In this document: one piece after another, positions 33,366 through 43,594 of the stretch | Position numbering within the stretch: the first letter of the stretch is position 1 | Layout: each line of letters begins with the position of its first letter | NCBI RefSeq assembly: GCF_023053635.1 | Contig: NC_086172.1 | Location: 122,487,681 to 122,551,680, forward strand | Direction: 5' to 3' | Length of the DNA: 64,000 nt | Origin: Elgaria multicarinata webbii | Lineage: Eukaryota > Chordata > Lepidosauria > Squamata > Anguidae | Notes under the pieces: generated by a model | The model's database searches: none | What the model was told of the DNA's origin: nothing | The model's input: the letters and a program-made list of their open reading frames with translations, nothing else | Program-made: the position numbers and the translations under genes

Positions 33366-33908
33366 AGAACATAAGAAGAGACCTGCTGGATCAGGCCGAG
33401 GGTCCATCTAGTCCAGCACTCTGTTCACACAGTGGCCAACCAGCTGACGACCAGGGACCAACAAAGCAGGACATGGTGCAACAGCACCCTCCCACCCGTT
33501 TTCCCCAGCCACTGGTGCACACAGGCTTACTGCCTTGGATACTGGAGGTAGCACATAACCATCAGGGCTAGTAGCCATTGCTAGCCTTCTCCTCCAGGAA
33601 TTTATCCAACCCCCTTTTAAAGCCATCCAAATTGGTGGCCATCACTACATCTTGTGGTAGTGAATTCCATAATTTAACTATGTGCTGTGTGAAGAAGTCC
33701 TTCCTTTTACTTGTCCTGAATCTCCCACCAATCAGGTTCATTGGATGACTCCAGGTTCTAGTATTTTGAGAGAGGGAGAAAAATGTCTCCCTATCCACAT
33801 TCCCCACACCGTGCATAATTTTGTACATCTCTATGATGTCTTCCCTTAGCCTCCTTTTTTCCAAGCTAAACAATCCCAGCTGTTGTAACCTTCCCTCATA
33901 GGTCACAC
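33366..33908 (-). mobile_element. CR1/L3-type LINE 3' end, best copy
   Basis: The antisense frame at 33568-33906 reads [40 protein letters not shown] and NLIGGRFRTSKRKDFFTQHI, then VKLWNSLPQDVVMATNLDGF: the conserved C-terminal domain of CR1-group LINEs, without the stop-free upstream part. The non-coding 3' end (AAGAACATAAGAAGAGACCT on the + strand) is distinct from the ATTCTATGA tail of the other CR1 family. Confidence 0.85.
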
Positions 33909-33935
33909 ATGCTTATATCAAGTCACACATGCTTA

Positions 33936-34117
33936 CCGTATTTCTTCGACTCTAAGACGCACTTTTTCCCCCATATAAACATCTCTAAAAACGGGGTGCA
34001 TCTTAGAATCGCGGGTGCGTTTATTATTTGTTAGAATCAAAGCCTTTTTTCTGTTGGTGGTACTGAAATTAGTGTGCGTCTTACAATCGATGGCGTCTTA
34101 GAATCGAAGAAATACGG
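33936..34117. mobile_element. 182-bp MITE with TA flanks (Tc1/mariner-like)
   Basis: CCGTATTTCTTCGACTCTAA on the left and its complement on the right (TTAGAATCGAAGAAATACGG) form a terminal inverted repeat of about 25 bp with one mismatch. TA lies at each border (33934-33935, 34118-34119), as Tc1/mariner elements produce. No coding frame. A short tandem TCACACATGCTTA precedes it. Confidence 0.8.
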
Positions 34118-34327
34118 TATATCCTTATAAGAAATGGTATTAGCAATAACAGTCAATGCAGAGGCCAGTGAGGTAAGAACCCCAATGACTTTCTATATAT
34201 CCCTATGAACTTTCAACAAGGAAGTTATGTTGTAAGGTGTTTTTTTAAAATGAGGAATATACTGGAATATCAGCACTGAGGTGAAGTAAGGACACACATT
34301 GCTAAAGGATCTGTGACTACCTGTATC

Positions 34328-34402
34328 TGATTATTGAGCAGGGGGTTGGACTTGATGGCCTTATAGGTCCCTTCCAACTCTACTATTCTATGATTCTATG
34401 AT
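34328..34402 (+). mobile_element. CR1 LINE extreme 3' tip
   Basis: ATTGAGCAGGGGGTTGGACT through TTCTATGATTCTATGATC. Only about 75 bp was copied. Confidence 0.85.
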
Positions 34403-34491
34403 CTCCAGGGAGGAAGTATGATGCTGGTGTGTGGTGGGGAGACACAATGTGTTTTAAAATATGAGTGGTGCATAACAACGTCCTCTTTTAG

Positions 34492-34536
34492 CTTCGGCTA
34501 TTGGGCGGTATAGAAATGCAATAAATAAATAAATAA
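34492..34536 (+). mobile_element. L2 LINE extreme 3' tip
   Basis: GCTTCGGCTATTGGGCGGTA and (AAAT)n; about 45 bp. Confidence 0.7.
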
Positions 34537-34578
34537 CCAGGAGGGTTTTCATCTGTCAGTTGTCCCATCATCATAGTG

Positions 34579-34713
34579 CAGGGGTGGCCAACTTGTGCCC
34601 TCCAGATGTTTTGGGCTACAGCTTGCATCATCCCTCACCACTGGCTGTGCTGTCTAGGAGTAATGGGAGTTGTAGGCTAAAACATCTGGAGAGCCACAAG
34701 TTGCTCACCCCTG
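34579..34713. mobile_element. P-MITE, well preserved
   Basis: CAGGGGTGGCCAACTTGTGC left; GCCACAAGTTGCTCACCCCTG-type right end. CTCCAGATGTTTTGGGCTAC mirrors TAGGCTAAAACATCTGGAGA. A CAGGGGTGG start is typical of hAT elements. Confidence 0.85.
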
Positions 34714-34849
34714 TTATCAAGAGGTGATGGCATGCTAATTTGATACCTGCTTCTATTTAGGATAACTGGCCTAGCATAAAGGGAGGCATCACTGAAGTTT
34801 ATGAATGGTGTGGAGGAAGTTGATCAAAACTTTTTTTCCTATTTTGCAT

Positions 34850-35069
34850 AATGTAAGAACATGGGTGAAATTTATCAGCAGTATATTCAGGATAGATGAA
34901 AGAAAGTGCTTCTTTGGAGCATATATGTAACATGGAATTCAAGGCCATGGGACATGGTGACGACCAGTACTTTTGATGGCTTTAAAAGGGGATTAGACAA
35001 AATAATGCAGGACTATCAATGGCTATTGGCCACATTAGCTACAAAAACATGATACAAAAGCAGCTCAGA

Positions 35070-35075
<6 letters not shown>
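34850..35075 (+). mobile_element. CR1/L3-type LINE fragment, decayed
   Basis: TCAGGATAGATGAAAGAAAG, AAGGGGATTAGACAAAATAA, GACTATCAATGGCTATTGGC resemble the C-terminal ORF and 3' end at 33.4-33.9 kb in sense. Confidence 0.5.
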
Positions 35076-35103
<28 letters not shown>

Positions 35104-36324
35104 CTCCTCCCATTGCTCTCACAAACTGCAAGCAGCATTATTGTTCGCTTAGGTGAGTTCACAGATGATACCTCCATTTGCTGAAAAGTTCAAGAGTGCT
35201 TAGGCAATGGTTAGTGATTAGGAATAAGGGAAATAATACTGCTTTCCGTGATACAGAATTAAGATTGCCTGGTGTAGAGTTTTAGTTGTTGTTTTTAACA
35301 CCGTCCTATCTGTGGTGTTGTGTGCTTCTGCTAGTTTATGATGCAGTGATGTTAGCATCTGATGCAGCTTTCAGGACAGAATTTCAGGCAAGCCCAGTTT
35401 ACCTATGAAGTCACTGGGTGGACTTGAACAAATCCAACTGTATCATCCCATGTTCACTTGTAAAATTGGAATAATGACCTACCTCACAGTTATATGCATT
35501 TAAAAGGACTACAACATTTCGCAAAGGAATAGAAAGAATAGAAAATCAAATTAAATTTAATCTTTATATAATGTGGATGGAGCCAAGTTCTTTGACAGGA
35601 ACTTGTTTCTGTAAAAAGAGCAGAGTTTCTGGATGGGGCTAATCCTTGGAGAAGATCCTGAGAATGGAAAATCAGAACTCTCAGTGGTGCAGCTACTGTG
35701 ACTGGGAGCTGTGAGGCCTTGTAGCTGTTGGCAGACAGTCAGGATTTCCAGTAGGACTCTGGGCGCTTTCTGCTGGACTCATGAAGTAGCTCTGAAAAGA
35801 GTTTGCTTGTTGCTATTTCTATTTCCGTTGCGGGCAAATTAGATGACATTTTGTCTGGACTCACTGGCTTAATTAGAGACAAGCCTGAGGCTTCCAGCGG
35901 AATATGTCGATAGTTTTTTTTTAACAGTGCCCTGGTGGTAGGATACGGAGCTGGAAAAAACATTAGAGCAGTGTGGTTAGCAAGGGCAAAGTTGCCAGCT
36001 GTCAGGGGAGGAACGGAAGAAACTCTGACTCTGCTGCACAGAGCTTGCTGGGTGGAGAGCTGAGCTGGACTTTTCGGGTACATCGGATCAAGGCTGTTTC
36101 TAGAATAAACTAGAAATCTCGGGTAGGGGAGACTCAACAGTTTCAGAAGCATTGCATGTAAACATTCTGGTCTATTTCTCCTTTTGGTCTCTGTTTCTCT
36201 TTCGGGCTTGGTGCAAGTTTACACTTTGAGTAGTGTTCCTTGCAGAGCCTACTATGCGAAGACTGGCTCAGAATTCCATCCCTTGGCTAGAGAGGCATCA
36301 GATTTGTCACGGTATTAACAGCAC
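35076..36324. other. No gene recognised
   Basis: A 137-residue minus-strand frame at 35739-36152 has no domain I recognise, and its composition gives no support for coding. Confidence 0.35.
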
Positions 36325-36450
36325 AATCCTAGGCATGTTTACTCAGAAGTAAGAATGTTTATCATTGCAGGTCAGTAGTGCAATCCTGTGTGTGTTCACT
36401 CGAAAGTAAGTCCCACTGAGTTCAGTGGGATTTACTGAAAAGCAAATTAT
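36325..36450. mobile_element. N-MITE-like repeat, tandem or split
   Basis: AGCACAATCCTAGGCATGTT and AGTGCAATCCTGTGTGTGTT are two adjacent left-end-like copies, followed by TCAGTGGGATTTACT. Confidence 0.6.
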
Positions 36451-36452
36451 TT

Positions 36453-37412
36453 TATTTATTTATTTATTTATTACATTTTTATACCGCCCAATAGCCGAAG
36501 CTCTCTGGGCGGTTCACAAAAATTAAAACCACAGTAAAACACCCAACAGTTTAAAACACAATTACGAAATACAGTATAAAAAGCGCAACCAGGATAAAAC
36601 CACACAGCAAAGTTGATATAGGATTAAAATACAGAGTTAAAACAGTAAAATTTAAATTTAAGTTAAAATTAAGTGTTAAAATACTGAGTGAATAAAAAGG
36701 TCTTCAGCTGGCGACGAAAGCAGTACAGTGTAGGCGCCAAGCGGACCTCTCTGGGGAGCTCGTTCCACAACCGGGGTGCCACAGCGGAGAAAGCCCTCCT
36801 CCTAGTAGCCACCTGCCTCACTTCCTTTGGCAGGGGCTCACGGAGAAGGCCCCCTGTAGATGATCTTAAGGTCCGGGTAGGTACATATGGGAGGAGGCGT
36901 TCCTTCAGATAACCTGGCCCCAAACCGTTTAGGGCTTTAAATGTCAATACCAGCACTTTGAATTGGGCCCGGACCTGGACTGGCAGCCAATGAAGTTGTA
37001 AAAGGACTGGCGTAATGCGATCTCGCCGGCCAGTCCCTGTTAATAACCTTGCTGCCCTGTTTTGCACCAGTTGAAGTTTCCGGACCGTTTTCAAAGGCAG
37101 CCCCACGTATAACGCATTGCAGTAATCCAAACGAGAGGTTATCAGAGCATGGATAACTGTAGCTAAGCTATCTCTGTCCAGATAAGGGCGCAGCTGGTAT
37201 ATCAGCCTGAGCTGATAAAAGGTGCTCTTTGCCACTGAGTTCACCTGTGCCTCAAGTGACAGTTCTGGATCGAAGAGCACCCCCAAACTACGGACCCGAT
37301 CCTTTAGGGGGAGTGCAACCCCGTCCAGGACAGGGCAAACATCACCTCGCCGGACAGAAGAACCACCCGCTAACAGTACCTCCGTCTTATCTGGATTGAG
37401 TTTATGCATATA
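36453..37412 (-). mobile_element. L2-clade LINE, young 3' portion
   Basis: An antisense open frame of 246 residues (36669-37409) reads LNPDKTEVLLAGGSSVRRGD, then DRVRSLGVLFDPELSLEAQV, LITSRLDYCNALYVGLPLKT, APRLWNELPREVRLAPTLYC and FLFTQYFNT to its natural stop. It has no breaks from truncation point to stop. 5'-truncated where a P-MITE begins. It differs from 25538-26285 at only a small number of bases over the shared part. Confidence 0.93.
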
Positions 37413-37540
37413 GCAGCCTTCCCCTCAAGTTTTTTGAACTTCAACTCTCCATCAGCCCAAGCCAGCATGTGTAATGGTCAGGAATGATGGGGGTTGTAGT
37501 CTAAAACATCTGGAGGACACCAGGTTGGAGAAGGATTACA
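37413..37540. mobile_element. P-MITE
   Basis: GCAGCCTTCCCCTCAAGTTT left; GTCTAAAACATCTGGAGGAC and ACCAGGTTGGAGAAGG right. It abuts the L2 truncation point. Confidence 0.75.
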
Positions 37541-37967
37541 GTTTAAATAATCTAAGTCTCCCCCTTCCCGTTACTGGTGTAGTGCCTGGAAAGTCTCTTT
37601 ATCTCTCTTGTTTTTTCTTGTGGCATCTTGTTCTTTCTGTTTTAGAGAAAGGTACATCATTCATACTCCAGTCTCTCTAGCAGGAGCTTGTCCCAATTTG
37701 GATAAGATGCCTCCAGGGAGCACAGCTGTTCTCCAGCAAGCTGCTTTTGTTCTTCTCTGAGACAGTTTTGCCTCTAGTGCTCCAGTATGGAACGTGCTCT
37801 GAGTCAAGCTTTTCCAATCTGTCAGTCATGACCTCAAAACAAGTCCCTGGAAATTATGAAAGGATCATAAGGCTTGATATTCCCGCACCTTGAAGCTTTT
37901 TTCTTGAGTTGCCACAGACTGGGTTTAAGTAGATAAGGGGATTTTCACAGGTCTGGTTCACACATGT

Positions 37968-38046
<79 letters not shown>

Positions 38047-38584
38047 CTGTTACACCATAGAAAAGCATGAAAAACATTAATTCAGTTGTTCCTGTCCACA
38101 GTCTTTGACTTGCGATGGCTCTTTCACACATACAACTCATTGCTTCATGCTGCAGTCACTAATGCATGAAATGGGCAAACTGGCTCTGAGCTGTATGTGT
38201 GTAATTAAGGGTTTGTGCTGCTCCCAGATAGTGATTTTTAGGAGGTTATGGGCTGGGATGGGGGGAACTTAGAGAAAGTTAGGGGCAATGCTTGTGGTTT
38301 TCATTAAGGGTTCCCTTACCTTCCCCCCACCCCCACCCCATAACTTGAGCTCTGTAGAGATGACCCTGAAAATGGTCTCTGCCCCAGTCAGACTACTGAT
38401 TACCACTGCTCCACATTCCTTGTCACTGATAGCAAGGCTCTGGAGATTGACCACATGATGATGGCATTCCATGCCGAAGGTAGTTCTATACATAATGGCT
38501 GATTTGGGCATCACTTATTTTTGATGGTACCCTCATGGCAAGTGTAAACTGGTCTGAAGCTCCAAAATCTAGGGGTATTATCAG
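37541..38584. other. No gene; compound (AT)n(AC)n microsatellite
   Basis: Non-coding apart from the compound microsatellite at 37971-38046. Ends at the 8-bp duplication ATTATCAG (38577-38584) of the next element. Confidence 0.5.
37971..38046 (+). repeat. (AT)n(AC)n compound microsatellite
   Basis: About 20 AT units then about 16 AC units. Long AT runs can extrude as cruciforms. Confidence 0.96.
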
Positions 38585-38761
38585 TAGGGATGTGCTCCGC
38601 TCCGATTAGGAGCGTAGAAGCAGTAGCGGATTGGCCTGCTCCGCCTTACCCAGAGGCGGAGTAGGAGCGGACCGCGGACCCCCTAGAAGCAAGGCGAAGA
38701 GAAGCGCCCATTTTTCGGAGCTCCTAGTTCAGGCGGAGCGCTCCGGTCGCCATCTTGAAAA

Positions 38762-39345
38762 CATTTCGCCATAGGATTGCATTGCGGCAAATAATCGCGC
38801 ATAACTACGTTGTTTTTGAAGCTATCATTCTGAAAATTCTTGTGCACAGAGAGTCGTGGATGGGGGTCATTTTGAGACCACTCTCACCTCTCTGCGTTGT
38901 CTGGGTCGCGTGCTATATTTTTGTGAAAATCGGGTCAACCGCACGGCTCAAACAGCGTTTTCGGCTTTTCGCCCATAGGATTGCATTGAGGGAAAGAATC
39001 GGGGATAACTGGGGGGGGGGGTTAAGCTATCATTCTGAAAATTCTTGTGCACAGAGAGTCGTGGATGGGGGTCATTTTGAGACCACTCTCAACTTTCTGC
39101 ATCGTACGGGTCGCGGGCTATATTTTTGTTAAAATCGGGTCAACTGCGCGGCTCAAACAGCGTTTTCGGCTTTTCGCCCATAGGATTGCATTGAGGGAAA
39201 GAATCGGGGATAACTGGGGGGGGGTTTAAGCTATCGTTCTGAAAATTCTTGTGCACAGAGAGTCGTGGATGGGGGTCATTTTGAGACCACTCTCAACTTT
39301 CTGCATCGTACGGGTCGCGGGCTAGAAGTTTTTAAAAAATCGGCG
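38762..39345 (+). repeat. 205-bp tandem repeat, about 2.8 copies
   Basis: TGTGCACAGAGAGTCGTGGA recurs at 38841, 39046 and 39250. Each unit also contains CATAGGATTGCATTG, GGGTCAACYGC and CAGCGTTTTCGGCTTTTCGC. Copies 2 and 3 are nearly identical, copy 1 more diverged. Confidence 0.9.
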
Positions 39346-39529
39346 GGAAAAATACCTTTTTCAAAGGGCTGAGGGGCAGAGTCAGCTCCCGGTCATGATG
39401 ATCCCAAAGTTGGAGGAGGGCATAGGCAAAACAGGTAACTTGGGATTCTGGGAAACTTCTCTTTCTTCATCTGAACGGGCTTTTCCCCGTGTTTTTTAAC
39501 ACAGTAGCCCCACCAAATGCACAAACACT

Positions 39530-40789
39530 GCAGAGGCCACCAGTGAGGGAGGAAGCAGCAGCCAGGCATCTCTCCACCGTGCCTGGGCCCAGCTCCAGCT
39601 GAGAGCCCCCTCCCTCCTGCTACCAACTGTCTCTGCAGAGGCCACCAGTGAGGGAGGAAGCAGCAGCCAGGCATCTCTCCACCGTGCCTGGGTCCAGCTC
39701 CAGCTGAGAGCCCCCTCCCTCCTGCTACCAACTGTCACTGCAGAGGCCACCAGTGAGGGAGGAAGCAGCAGCCAGGCATCTCTCCACCGTGCCTGGGTCC
39801 AGCTCCAGCTGAGAGCCCCCTCCCTCCTGCTACCAACTGTCACTGCAGAGGCCACCAGTGAGGGAGGAAGCAGCAGCCAGGCATCTCTCCACCGTGCCTG
39901 GGCCCAGCTCCAGCTGAGAGCCCCCTCCCTCCTGCTACCAACTGTCTCTGCAGAGGCCACCAGTGAGGGAGGAAGCAGCAGCCAGGCATCTCTCCACCGT
40001 GCCTGGGTCCAGCTCCAGCTGAGAGCCCCCTCCCTCCTGCTACCAGCTGTCACTGCAGAGGCCACCAGTGAGGGAGGAAGCAGCAGCCAGGCATCTCTCC
40101 ACCGTGCCTGGGTCCAGCTCCAGCTGAGAGCCCCCTCCCTCCTGCTACCAACTGTCACTGCAGAGGCCACCAGTGAGGGAGGAAGCAGCAGCCAGGCATC
40201 TCTCCACCGTGCCTGGGTCCAGCTCCAGCTGAGAGCCCCCTCCCTCCTGCTACCAACTGTCACTGCAGAGGCCACCAGTGAGGGAGGAAGCAGCAGCCAG
40301 GCATCTCTCCACCGTGCCTGGGCCCAGCTCCAGCTGAGAGCCCCCTCCCTCCTGCTACCAACTGTCTCTGCAGAGGCCACCAGTGAGGGAGGAAGCAGCA
40401 GCCAGGCATCTCTCCACCGTGCCTGGGTCCAGCTCCAGCTGAGAGCCCCCTCCCTCCTGCTACCAGCTGTCACTGCAGAGGCCACCAGTGAGGGAGGAAG
40501 CAGCAGCCAGGCATCTCTCCACCGTGCCTGGGTCCAGCTCCAGCTGAGAGCCCCCTCCCTCCTGCTACCAACTGTCACTGCAGAGGCCACCAGTGAGGGA
40601 GGAAGCAGCAGCCAGGCATCTCTCCACCGTGCCTGGGTCCAGCTCCAGCTGAGAGCCCCCTCCCTCCTGCTACCAACTGTAACTGCAGAGGCCACCAGAG
40701 AGGGAGGAAGCAGCAGCCAGGCACCTCTCCACCGTGCCTGAGTCCAGCTCCAGCTGAGAGCCCCCTCCCTCCTGCTGTCTCCTGTAACT
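39530..40789 (+). repeat. 105-bp minisatellite, 12 units, higher-order structure
   Basis: GCAGAGGCCACCAGTGAGGG recurs every 105 bases from 39530 to 40580; a variant unit starts at 40685. Three variable sites (GGGTCCAG/GGGCCCAG, CCAACTGT/CCAGCTGT, GTCACTG/GTCTCTG) show that units 4-7 and units 8-11 are near-identical blocks, a 420-bp higher-order repeat. The last unit is the most diverged. Because 105 is divisible by three, the minus strand stays open for 435 residues (39496-40803), but the Trp-rich periodic translation resembles no protein I know. Confidence 0.96.
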
Positions 40790-40859
40790 GCTGAACTTTC
40801 CAACTAAGATTGTAGTGCCTGAATTTGCTTTCCTTTTCCCCCTCCTCCTCCTCCCTCCC

Positions 40860-41005
40860 AATCCCCTTTCCTTTTGTGTCATGTCTTTTAGATTGTAAGC
40901 CTGTGGGCAGGGACTGTCAAGAAATACTTTTGTAAGCCGCCATGAGAGCCTTTTTTGGCTGAATGGCGGCATAAAAATACTTAAATAAATAAATAAATAA
41001 ATAAA
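40860..41005 (+). mobile_element. LINE 3' tail inside the hAT-like element
   Basis: TTTTAGATTGTAAGCCTGTG, GGCAGGGACTGTCAAG, then TTTGTAAGCCGCCATGAGAG, GGCGGCATAAAAATACTTAA and (AAAT)n. It is a LINE-type tail of a different subfamily from the main L2. Confidence 0.65.
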
Positions 41006-41935
41006 CACAACCTGAAATCATATACTAAGCCAAGAATAAGAGATAGAAACACAGCACTGCTCCCCACCCTAACCTTGGGGAACAACTGAATCGATGTGGT
41101 GCAAGGGGATGAGCTCCCCTAGGGCATCTCATCGTGGACGTGCCCCCACTCTCTCCTGCACTGGAAGGCCATTAGAGCCTTCCAAAGAGAGTAAAACGGT
41201 GGAGCAATGCCTATCATGAGTTGAAGTGAATGGTCACTTTTCAGTGGTGGAGCAATGCCTGTTATGAGTCGAAGTGAGCGTTTTACTTCTTCTCAGAGCT
41301 GTTGGTGGCTGTCAGTGTCTTGAACTGGCAGCTACTTCCCCCTCCCCCGGGCACGTCCCCCTATTGCTGGTAAAAGACAGATATAGCCTTTTTAAAAAAA
41401 TTCTTCTTGCTGTTTATTGAGCAACACTGCTGCTTTTAATTCCACCCCTCCTTTGTTTATTGATTGATTTATTCCATTTTATATGCATTACTGGCTTATC
41501 CTTGGCTCACTTCCTTATGCCCCCAGAAATGCCAGCTGCATGCCTGCCTGCCTTCCCTCCCTCCTCCCCTGCCCACCTCGCAGGGATGTTGTGTGTGGGG
41601 TGCCCGATTTTCAAAAATTCGCCAAAAATCAGGGGATGATGGGATTGCTTTGAAACTTGGCGTGCGTGTGTATATCCCCATGAGGTGTCATGGTGCCAAA
41701 CATGAGGTTTCTAACTTGAACAGAAAAAAAGTTGTATAATTTTTTAGCTTTCAATGCAAGCCTATGGGGGGGGGGGGAAACGGAGCTCCGGATCCGGATC
41801 CGGAGCTCCGAGCGGAGCGGAGCGGAAGTGGGCGGAGCGGGGGCTGGGCGGAGCGGCCCGATCCGGAAAATGGCGGATCTGCAAGTGAAGCGGAGCGGGG
41901 GGTCCGTGCACACCCCTAGTTATCAGCATATAACA

Positions 41936-42062
41936 CCCTTCCCCAATCTGGTACCATCCAGATGTGTTGGATCACAACACCTATCGTCTTCAGCCAGCAT
42001 GGATGTTGGGAATGCTGGGAGTTGTAGTCCATCTCATCTGGAGGGCCCCAGGTTGAGGAAGG
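41936..42062. mobile_element. P-MITE
   Basis: CCCTTCCCCAATCTGGTACC left; TCATCTGGAGGGCCCCAGGT right; GGGAATGCTGGGAGTTGTAG centre. Confidence 0.8.
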
Positions 42063-42432
42063 CAGGCATTGAACTTCCCACGCTCCCAAACCAAGATTGT
42101 AAGAATGGTTCTGCTGCCTTTGTCTCATCTAGTCAGCATTCTGCCTGCAGGAAGGGGCTAGCCAGATGTTTCTGGAGGACTTGCAAGCAGGCGCTAGACA
42201 TGATCAGAAATCCTGGTGTTTGTCCCTAAAATCTGGCAGTCAGACATATTGCTGCCTCTGAAAATAGAAGGTCTGTTCTTAAGCTATTTTGTCAAATAAC
42301 CATTGATAGAGCTCTGTCTATCATGAATTGGTTAATTCCTTTTATAAACAACCAGCTTCCTGTAGGAGAAGTCTGTCAAAGCCATGGTCACTAAAAATAA
42401 TACTTCCCTGTTCCATATTACTGCTGAACTAG

Positions 42433-42436
42433 TTGT

Positions 42437-42498
<62 letters not shown>

Positions 42499-42521
42499 GA
42501 GGAGGAGGAGGAGGAGGAGGA
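42433..42521 (+). repeat. Compound (GT)n(GA)n(GGA)n microsatellite
   Basis: Three adjoining purine-rich or alternating tracts; the GA/GGA part is a homopurine run of about 60 bases. Confidence 0.96.
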
Positions 42522-42553
42522 ATAGTTCCTGGGAGCAGAAACAATCCGATGAG

Positions 42554-42634
42554 TTGCGGAGAAGTCCTGCATTAGCATTGCACTGTGAGTGTGCAACACT
42601 CACAGTGCAATGTTAATGCAGGACTTCTCCGCAA
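42554..42634. repeat. 81-bp near-perfect hairpin
   Basis: Arms of 39 bases (42554-42592 and 42596-42634) around a 3-base spacer; only one mismatch (ATTAGCATTG against its partner CAATGTTAAT). It contains GCGGAGAAGTCCTGCATTA. It may be a very short MITE or a structured transcript. Confidence 0.85.
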
Positions 42635-42858
42635 ACCCACTAGCCTGGCTTTGGCCCATATGTAGTGCAATGAGAAGAACACCAGGTATCACATTGCTTT
42701 ATAGCGATCGCATATTGCCCTCATGCACTGCTTCTCAGCTTCCCTAGGAGGGCTCAGGGTTATTCATATTATCAGGGACATTAGGAGGCATTTTGGTACC
42801 GCAAACATCTTAGGTTGAGATATTTACTGTAGGTCCCCCAAATTAATTGGCAATGGCA

Positions 42859-43440
42859 TAAGAACATAAGAAGAGCCGTGGTGGATCAGACCCAAAGGCC
42901 CACCTAATCCAGCATTCTGCTCACATGGTGGCCAACTAGATGCCTGTGTAAGCTTGCAAGCAGTGATGCGTTCAATAGGACCTCCTGCTCATCTTTCCCA
43001 GCAACTGGTATGCACAGGCATAATGCTGCTGCTACTGGAGGTAGGAACTAGTAGCCATTGATAGCCTTATCCACCATGTATTTGTGTATTCCCTTTTTAA
43101 AAAAACATCCAAATAGGTGGCCATCACTCCATCTTGTGGAATTGAATTCCATAGTTTAACCATGCACTGTGTGAAGAATCTCTCACCATTCAGCTTCATA
43201 GGATGACCTTGGGTCCTAGGTATTATGTACGATACATAATTTTACACACCTCTATCATGTCTGCCCTTACTCACCTCTTTTCTAAGCTAAACAGTCCCAG
43301 ATGTTGTAACCTTTCCTCATGGGGAGAGTTGCTCCAGTGCCTTGATCATTTTAATTGCTCCTTTCTGCACCTTTTCCAATTCTACCATATCCTTTTTGAA
43401 GTGCAGTGATCTGAACAGGACACAGTATTCCAAACCCTAT
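42859..43440 (-). mobile_element. CR1/L3-type LINE 3' end
   Basis: AAGAACATAAGAAGAGCCGT, then GTGGCCATCACTCCATCTTG and TTCATAGGATGACCTTGGGT. It extends further 5' (in antisense) than the copy at 33366, into a block encoding a decayed LERVQKGAIKMIKALE-like segment. Confidence 0.78.
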
Positions 43441-43456
43441 TCACTTTCTCTATGCC

Positions 43457-43594
43457 GTCCTTCCCCAATCTGTTCCCCTCCAGATGTTTTGGACTTCAAC
43501 TCCCATCAGCTCCAGCCAGTGTAGCCAGTGGTCAGGAGTGCTGGGAGTTGTAGTCAAAAACATCTGCAGGGCACCATGTTAGGGAATGCTGCTC
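43457..43594. mobile_element. P-MITE
   Basis: CCTTCCCCAATCTGTTCCCC left; AAAACATCTGCAGGGCACCA right; AGTGCTGGGAGTTGTAGTC core. Confidence 0.8.

Larger units (their letters stand above)
38585..41918. mobile_element. 3.3-kb hAT-like non-autonomous element carrying tandem arrays
   Basis: The left end TAGGGATGTGCTCCGCTCCG and the complement of the right end (TAGGGGTGTGCACGG) are inverted repeats. Flanks ATTATCAG (38577-38584) and GTTATCAG (41919-41926) match at 7 of 8 bases. TAGGG ends with an 8-bp duplication point to hAT, related to the elements at 7982 and 49513. Both subterminal zones are CpG-rich and full of CCGGAGC/GCTCCG-type motifs. The interior holds a 205-bp tandem repeat, a 105-bp minisatellite and a LINE tail. 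No transposase frame is visible. Confidence 0.78.

Noticed and set aside
35739-36152. 137-residue minus-strand frame
   Set aside because: No recognisable family, no neighbouring exon-like signals.
39530-40789. CRISPR-like array of 12 repeats
   Set aside because: There are no unique spacers; whole 105-bp units are near-identical, and the host is a vertebrate.
39496-40803. 435-residue minus-strand frame as a real gene
   Set aside because: It is produced by in-frame reiteration of a 105-bp minisatellite unit; there is no recognised domain, splice context or promoter. Kept only as a low-grade finding.
41760-41918. CpG-rich block as SLC39A13 promoter
   Set aside because: It is the right terminal zone of the 3.3-kb hAT-like element.
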